The notes under the pieces are model-generated. The model was not told the DNA's origin. It worked only from the letters and a program-made list of their open reading frames with translations, and did no database searches. From Rhodocyclales bacterium (GTDB lineage Bacteria; Pseudomonadota; Gammaproteobacteria; Burkholderiales; Rhodocyclaceae): a DNA stretch of 37,183 nucleotides. The stretch covers positions 1 to 37,183 of the forward strand of contig JACRPB010000124.1 in the NCBI GenBank assembly GCA_016214175.1, read 5' to 3'. The position numbers were made by a program, and so were the translations under genes. Below are positions 33,465 through 37,183 of this stretch, piece after piece; the first letter of the stretch is position 1; each line of letters opens with the position of its first letter.

Positions 33465-35192
33465 TTGCACCAGGGCCTGCTCGTCATCCTGCTGCTGCTT
33501 TCCGGCGCGGTCGCCGCAGTGGCGGTGACGCGGCGGCTGCACCTGCCGGCGATACTCGCCTACCTCGCCATCGGCATCGCGCTCGGCCCCTATGGCGCCG
33601 GCATTCTGGCCGAGAACCACGACGTCCAGAATCTGGCCGAGTTCGGCGTCGTCTTCCTGATGTTTTCGATCGGCCTCGAATTCAGCCTGCCGCGCCTGAA
33701 GGCGATGCGTTCGCTGGTGTTCGGCTTCGGCGGCGCGCAGTTGTTCCTCACCGCCGGCGCCACGGCGCTCGCCACCTGGTTCGGCTACGGCCAGGGCTGG
33801 CGCGCCGGCGTCGCCGTCGGCCTTGCCGTCGCCATGTCGTCGACGGCCATCGTCGCGCGCATGCTCTCGGAACGCTTCGAGCTGCATTCGCGCTCGGGCC
33901 GCCAGACCATGGGGGTGCTGCTGTTCCAGGATCTCGCCGTCGTGCCCTGCCTGATCCTGTTTCCGGCGCTGGCCGATCCGGCTGGGCGCCTCGTCTATGC
34001 GCTCGGCGTCGGCGCCGTGCAGGCGGCTCTGGTGCTCACGGTTCTCATCGTCGCCGGCCAGTGGGCGACGAAACGGGTCTTCGACACGGTGTCGCGCCAC
34101 CGCTCCGAAGAGCTGTTCGTGCTGACGACGCTGTGGATCGTCGTCGGCCTCGCCTTCGCCACCCACGCCGCCGGCCTGCCGCTGGCGCTCGGTGCCTTCG
34201 TCGGCGGCATGCTGATTTCCGAAACCATCTACCGCCACCAGGTCGAGGCCGACATCCGGCCTTTCCGCGACATCCTGCTCGGCCTGTTTTTCGTCACCGT
34301 CGGCATGATGCTCGACGTCGGCTTCGTGCTCGCCAATGTCGACCGCCTGCTGCTCGCCGTGTTGCTGCTGGTCGGCGGCAAGGCCGCCGTCGTCCTGCTG
34401 GTGTCCGTGCTGGCGCGCAACTCGGCCGACACGGCGCTGCGCACGGCGGCGCAACTGGCCCAGGCCGGCGAATTCGGCCTGGTGCTGATCGAACTGGCCT
34501 TCAACCTCAAGCTGATCGCCGCCGACGTCTTCCAGGTGACGCTGGCGGCGATGCTGATTTCGATGTTCCTCGCGCCCTTCCTCATCGAGCGCGCGGCGCG
34601 GCTCGGCGGCGAAATGGCGAAAGGCGACTGGGCGCACAAGGCGAAGGCGATCCACGACGTCGCCGTCGGCGCCTTCGGCCTCGACCATCACGTCGTCATC
34701 TGCGGCTTCGGCCGCACCGGCCGCCGCATCGGCGAATTCCTCGCCGCCGAGGGCATCCCCTTCCTCGCCCTCGACGTCGATCCGCAGCAGGTCCGGCATG
34801 CTTCCCCGGTCGGCGGCAGAGTCGCCTTCGGCAGTGGCGACCGCGTCGAGGTGCTGAAGGCGGCCGGGCTGATGCGCGCCCGCGCCGTCGTCATCGCCTA
34901 TCCCGACGCTCATTCCGCCGAGCGCATCGCGCGCCTGGTGCGCAGCCTGCATCTCGCCATTCCGGTGATCGTGCGGGCGTCGGACGAGGTTCAGGTCGGC
35001 CGCCTCAAGGAGGCCGGCGCCACCGAGGTGATTCCGGAAGTGCTCGAAGGCAGCCTGATGATCGCCGCCGAAACCCTGGTCCAGTTGGGCGTTCCGGTCG
35101 AGCAGGCGATGGCGCGCGTGCGCAGCGTGCGCGCCGAGCGCTACGCCAGCCTGCGCGAGTATTACCGCGACAGTCTGAAGCCGCGCAAATGA
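33465..35192 (+). CDS. Kef-type K+/H+ antiporter with NAD-binding (TrkA-N) domain
   Basis: A 575-residue CPA2 antiporter. About 12 membrane helices (residues about 3-385) with FGVVFLMFSIGLEFSLPRL, the FQDLAVVP ion-site region and AGEFGLVLIELAF; then a Rossmann TrkA-N domain from about 403 (VVICGFGRTGRRIGEFLAAE) ending near EVLEGSLMIAAETL, and a short tail. The layout matches YbaL/KefB-like proteins, which exchange K+ for H+ under control of nucleotides. The start is a TTG at 33465 with no strong SD, 3 nt after the DUF3124 stop, so translation is probably coupled. The stop overlaps the ATPase start as ATGA. Confidence 0.93.
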   Translation: MHQGLLVILLLLSGAVAAVAVTRRLHLPAILAYLAIGIALGPYGAGILAENHDVQNLAEFGVVFLMFSIGLEFSLPRLKAMRSLVFGFGGAQLFLTAGATALATWFGYGQGWRAGVAVGLAVAMSSTAIVARMLSERFELHSRSGRQTMGVLLFQDLAVVPCLILFPALADPAGRLVYALGVGAVQAALVLTVLIVAGQWATKRVFDTVSRHRSEELFVLTTLWIVVGLAFATHAAGLPLALGAFVGGMLISETIYRHQVEADIRPFRDILLGLFFVTVGMMLDVGFVLANVDRLLLAVLLLVGGKAAVVLLVSVLARNSADTALRTAAQLAQAGEFGLVLIELAFNLKLIAADVFQVTLAAMLISMFLAPFLIERAARLGGEMAKGDWAHKAKAIHDVAVGAFGLDHHVVICGFGRTGRRIGEFLAAEGIPFLALDVDPQQVRHASPVGGRVAFGSGDRVEVLKAAGLMRARAVVIAYPDAHSAERIARLVRSLHLAIPVIVRASDEVQVGRLKEAGATEVIPEVLEGSLMIAAETLVQLGVPVEQAMARVRSVRAERYASLREYYRDSLKPRK

Positions 35193-37183
35193 CGGACGCG
35201 AACGCCGACGCGGATACCCGCCCCTGGCATGCGCTTGCCGCCGCTGCGGCCGCCCGCCGCAGCGGCGTCGATGCGGCCGTCGGCCTCGACGAAGACGAAG
35301 CGGCCGCGCGCCTCGCCCGCTACGGCCCCAACCGGCCGACCGCGGCGGCGGGGCGCGGGCCGCTGTTGCGCTTCCTGGCCCAACTGACGCAGCCGCTGGT
35401 GCTGGTGCTGATCGCCGCCGGCATCGCCACCGCCTTTCTGGGCGAATGGGTCGATTCCTCGGTCATATTCGGCGTCGTGCTGGTGAATGCCGTCGCCGGC
35501 TTCGTCCAGGAAGGCAAGGCCGAGCAGGCGCTGGCGGCCCTGGCGCGCGCCGTCGCCACCGAAGTCACCGTGCTGCGCGCCGGCCGCCAGCGCCGCATCG
35601 ATGCCGCGGAACTGGTGCCCGGCGACGTCGTCATGCTGGCGGCCGGCGACAAGGTGCCGGCGGATCTGCGCCTCTTCGCCGCCAAGGAGTTGCGCGTCGT
35701 CGAAGCGGCGCTGACCGGCGAATCGCTGCCGGTGCCAAAACATAGTGCGGCCGTGCCGGCGGACGCGCCGTTGCCCGAGCGCAGCAACATGGCGCACGCC
35801 GGCACCAGCGTCGTCGCCGGTCGCGGCAGCGGTCTGGTGATCGCCACCGGCGACCACACGGAGACCGGTCGCATCGGCCGCCTGATCGCCGCGGCGCCCG
35901 ATCTCGCCACGCCGCTAACGCGCAAGATGGCGACCTTCTCGCAACAAATGCTGGTGGCGATCCTGCTGCTTGCCGGCTTGACCTTTGCAGTCGGCCTTTG
36001 GCGCGGCGAAGCGGCGGTCGACATGTTCATGGCCGCGGTGGCGCTGGCCGTCGGCGCCATCCCCGAGGGCCTGCCCGCCGCCATCACCATCACGCTCGCC
36101 ATCGGCGTCGGGCGCATGGCCAAGCGCCATGCCATCGTGCGCCAGTTGCCGGCGGTCGAGGCGCTCGGCAGCACGACGGTGATTTGTTCCGACAAGACCG
36201 GTACGCTGACCGAAAACGCGATGACGGTGCGCGACATCCTCGCCGGCGGACAGCGGCACGCGGTGACGGGCCAGGGCTATGTGCCGACCGGGCATATCGA
36301 CGGCGACGGCGCCGCCCTGCGCGAAGTGCTGCTGGCCGGCGCGCTGTGCAACGACGCCGGCCTGCACCGCAAGGACGGCCAATGGCAAATCGCCGGCGAT
36401 CCGACCGAGGCCGCCCTGCTGGTGGCGGCGCGCAAGGCCGGCCTCGACGAGGCGACGCTGCGGCAGGTGTTCCCGCGCCGCGACGAACTGCCCTTCGACT
36501 CGGCGCGGCAAACCATGGCGACGCTGCATGAGGTCGAGGGCCGCCGCATCGCCTACGTCAAGGGCGCCATCGAGAAGCTGCTGCCGGCCTGCGCGGACAT
36601 GCTGGGCGCCGACGGCCATGGCGGCGCCATCGACGCCGCGGCCATCGAAGCCGCCGCCGCCGCGATGGCGCGGGAGGGCTTGCGCGTGCTGGCCCTGGCG
36701 CGCTTCGCGCCGCCCGACGGCACGGCGCTCGCTGCCGGCCAACTGGACAGCGGACTGGTCTTTCTCGGCCTCGTCGGCATGATCGACCCGCCGCGCCGCG
36801 AAGCCGTCGCCGCGGTGCGCGCCTGCCACGCCGCCGGCATACGCGTCAAGATGATCACCGGCGACCACGCCGCCACGGCGCTCGCCATCGCCCGCCAACT
36901 GGGCATCGCCGACGGCGGGGCGCTGACCGGGCGCGAACTCGCGGCGCTGGACGACGCGGCGCTGCGACAGGCGGCGCGCGCTTGCGACGTCTTCGCCCGC
37001 GTCGAACCGGAGCAGAAGCTGCGCCTGGTGCGTGCGCTGCAAGCCAACGGCGAAGTCGTGGCGATGACCGGCGACGGCGTGAACGACGCGCCGGCGCTGA
37101 AGCAGGCCGACATCGGCATCGCCATGGGCCGCGGCGGCACCGAGGTGGCGAAGGAAGCCGCCGCCATGGTGCTGACCGACGAC
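35189..37183 (+). CDS. P-type cation-transporting ATPase (partial)
   Basis: 665 codons to the window end; the C-terminal membrane part is missing. N-terminal cation-ATPase domain (about 8-75), actuator domain with LTGES at about 175-179, M4 with IPEGLPAA at about 290, phosphorylation site SDKTGTLTEN with the aspartate at about 335, nucleotide-binding domain (KGAIEKLLPAC), MITGDHAAT at about 555 and GDGVNDAPALKQADIGIAMG at about 629. The IPEGLPA and N-terminal domain point to class II (Ca2+, Na+ or K+-type), not a heavy-metal pump. The exact ion cannot be told without M5-M6. The 4-nt overlap with the Kef gene suggests joint action in ion homeostasis. Confidence 0.93.
   Translation, partial: MTDANADADTRPWHALAAAAAARRSGVDAAVGLDEDEAAARLARYGPNRPTAAAGRGPLLRFLAQLTQPLVLVLIAAGIATAFLGEWVDSSVIFGVVLVNAVAGFVQEGKAEQALAALARAVATEVTVLRAGRQRRIDAAELVPGDVVMLAAGDKVPADLRLFAAKELRVVEAALTGESLPVPKHSAAVPADAPLPERSNMAHAGTSVVAGRGSGLVIATGDHTETGRIGRLIAAAPDLATPLTRKMATFSQQMLVAILLLAGLTFAVGLWRGEAAVDMFMAAVALAVGAIPEGLPAAITITLAIGVGRMAKRHAIVRQLPAVEALGSTTVICSDKTGTLTENAMTVRDILAGGQRHAVTGQGYVPTGHIDGDGAALREVLLAGALCNDAGLHRKDGQWQIAGDPTEAALLVAARKAGLDEATLRQVFPRRDELPFDSARQTMATLHEVEGRRIAYVKGAIEKLLPACADMLGADGHGGAIDAAAIEAAAAAMAREGLRVLALARFAPPDGTALAAGQLDSGLVFLGLVGMIDPPRREAVAAVRACHAAGIRVKMITGDHAATALAIARQLGIADGGALTGRELAALDDAALRQAARACDVFARVEPEQKLRLVRALQANGEVVAMTGDGVNDAPALKQADIGIAMGRGGTEVAKEAAAMVLTDD

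Noticed and set aside
32892-34952. 686-aa minus-strand ORF
   Set aside because: Antisense shadow of the Kef-type antiporter and DUF3124.
1-37183. tRNA, rRNA, CRISPR array, IS element or prophage signature
   Set aside because: None found on reading both strands: no cloverleaf-like segment, no spaced repeats of CRISPR type, no transposase, integrase or phage structural protein among the ORFs.

Overview
The window is a GC-rich, gene-dense piece of a bacterial chromosome. Gene content, codon use and protein styles fit a betaproteobacterium, most likely Rhodocyclales (Azoarcus/Thauera-like). The clues are a 2-oxoacid:ferredoxin oxidoreductase, a DUF4212 plus VC_2705-type sodium:solute symporter pair, TamAB, DUF3014, DUF3124, many chemosensory and c-di-GMP proteins, and a GC-rich palindromic repeat of a kind I recall from betaproteobacterial genomes. 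The taxonomy is inference from reading, not from a search. I see no tRNA, rRNA, CRISPR array, transposase or phage gene.

Layout. (1) 1-1079, minus: gamma and truncated alpha subunits of a 2-oxoacid:ferredoxin oxidoreductase, with a palindromic repeat lodged between them. (2) 1322-3349, plus: a methyl-accepting chemotaxis protein. (3) 3351-6330, minus: glycerate 2-kinase, an MFS transporter and a small CbiX chelatase. (4) 6445-8718, plus: a REC-PAS-PAS-GGDEF-EAL protein whose GGDEF/EAL junction has lost about 70 residues. (5) 8751-10705, minus: HtpX and a TerC-like DUF475 membrane protein, divergent from a NhaR-like LysR regulator (10802-11701). (6) 11786-13073, minus: a TSUP exporter followed by a MarR regulator. 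(7) 13282-14204, plus: two small OmpA-like periplasmic proteins. (8) 14319-23115, plus: a tightly packed six-gene unit made of a membrane-anchored sensor-OtsA fusion, OtsB, a GH15 glycosidase, an MscS channel, a CPA2-type cation/proton antiporter and an unrecognised coiled-coil membrane protein. (9) 23119-29255, minus: TamB, TamA and a DUF3014 protein. (10) 29701-31961, plus: DUF4212 small subunit and a broken symporter large subunit (deletion plus frameshift), closed by a strong intrinsic terminator. (11) 32007-32597, minus: a TPR protein. (12) 32635-37183, plus: a YggT-like protein, DUF3124, a Kef-type antiporter with an NAD-binding domain, and a P-type cation ATPase running off the end.

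The most interesting part is region 8. An enzyme making trehalose 6-phosphate is fused to an extracytoplasmic sensor-like module. It is encoded together with its phosphatase, a possible trehalose or glucan hydrolase, a mechanosensitive channel and a cation antiporter. Read together this looks like a self-contained osmotic-response unit with solute synthesis, solute turnover, pressure release and ion efflux in one transcript. Two independent internal deletions (near 7980 and near 30345) in otherwise well-preserved genes also deserve checking, as real lesions or as assembly faults.
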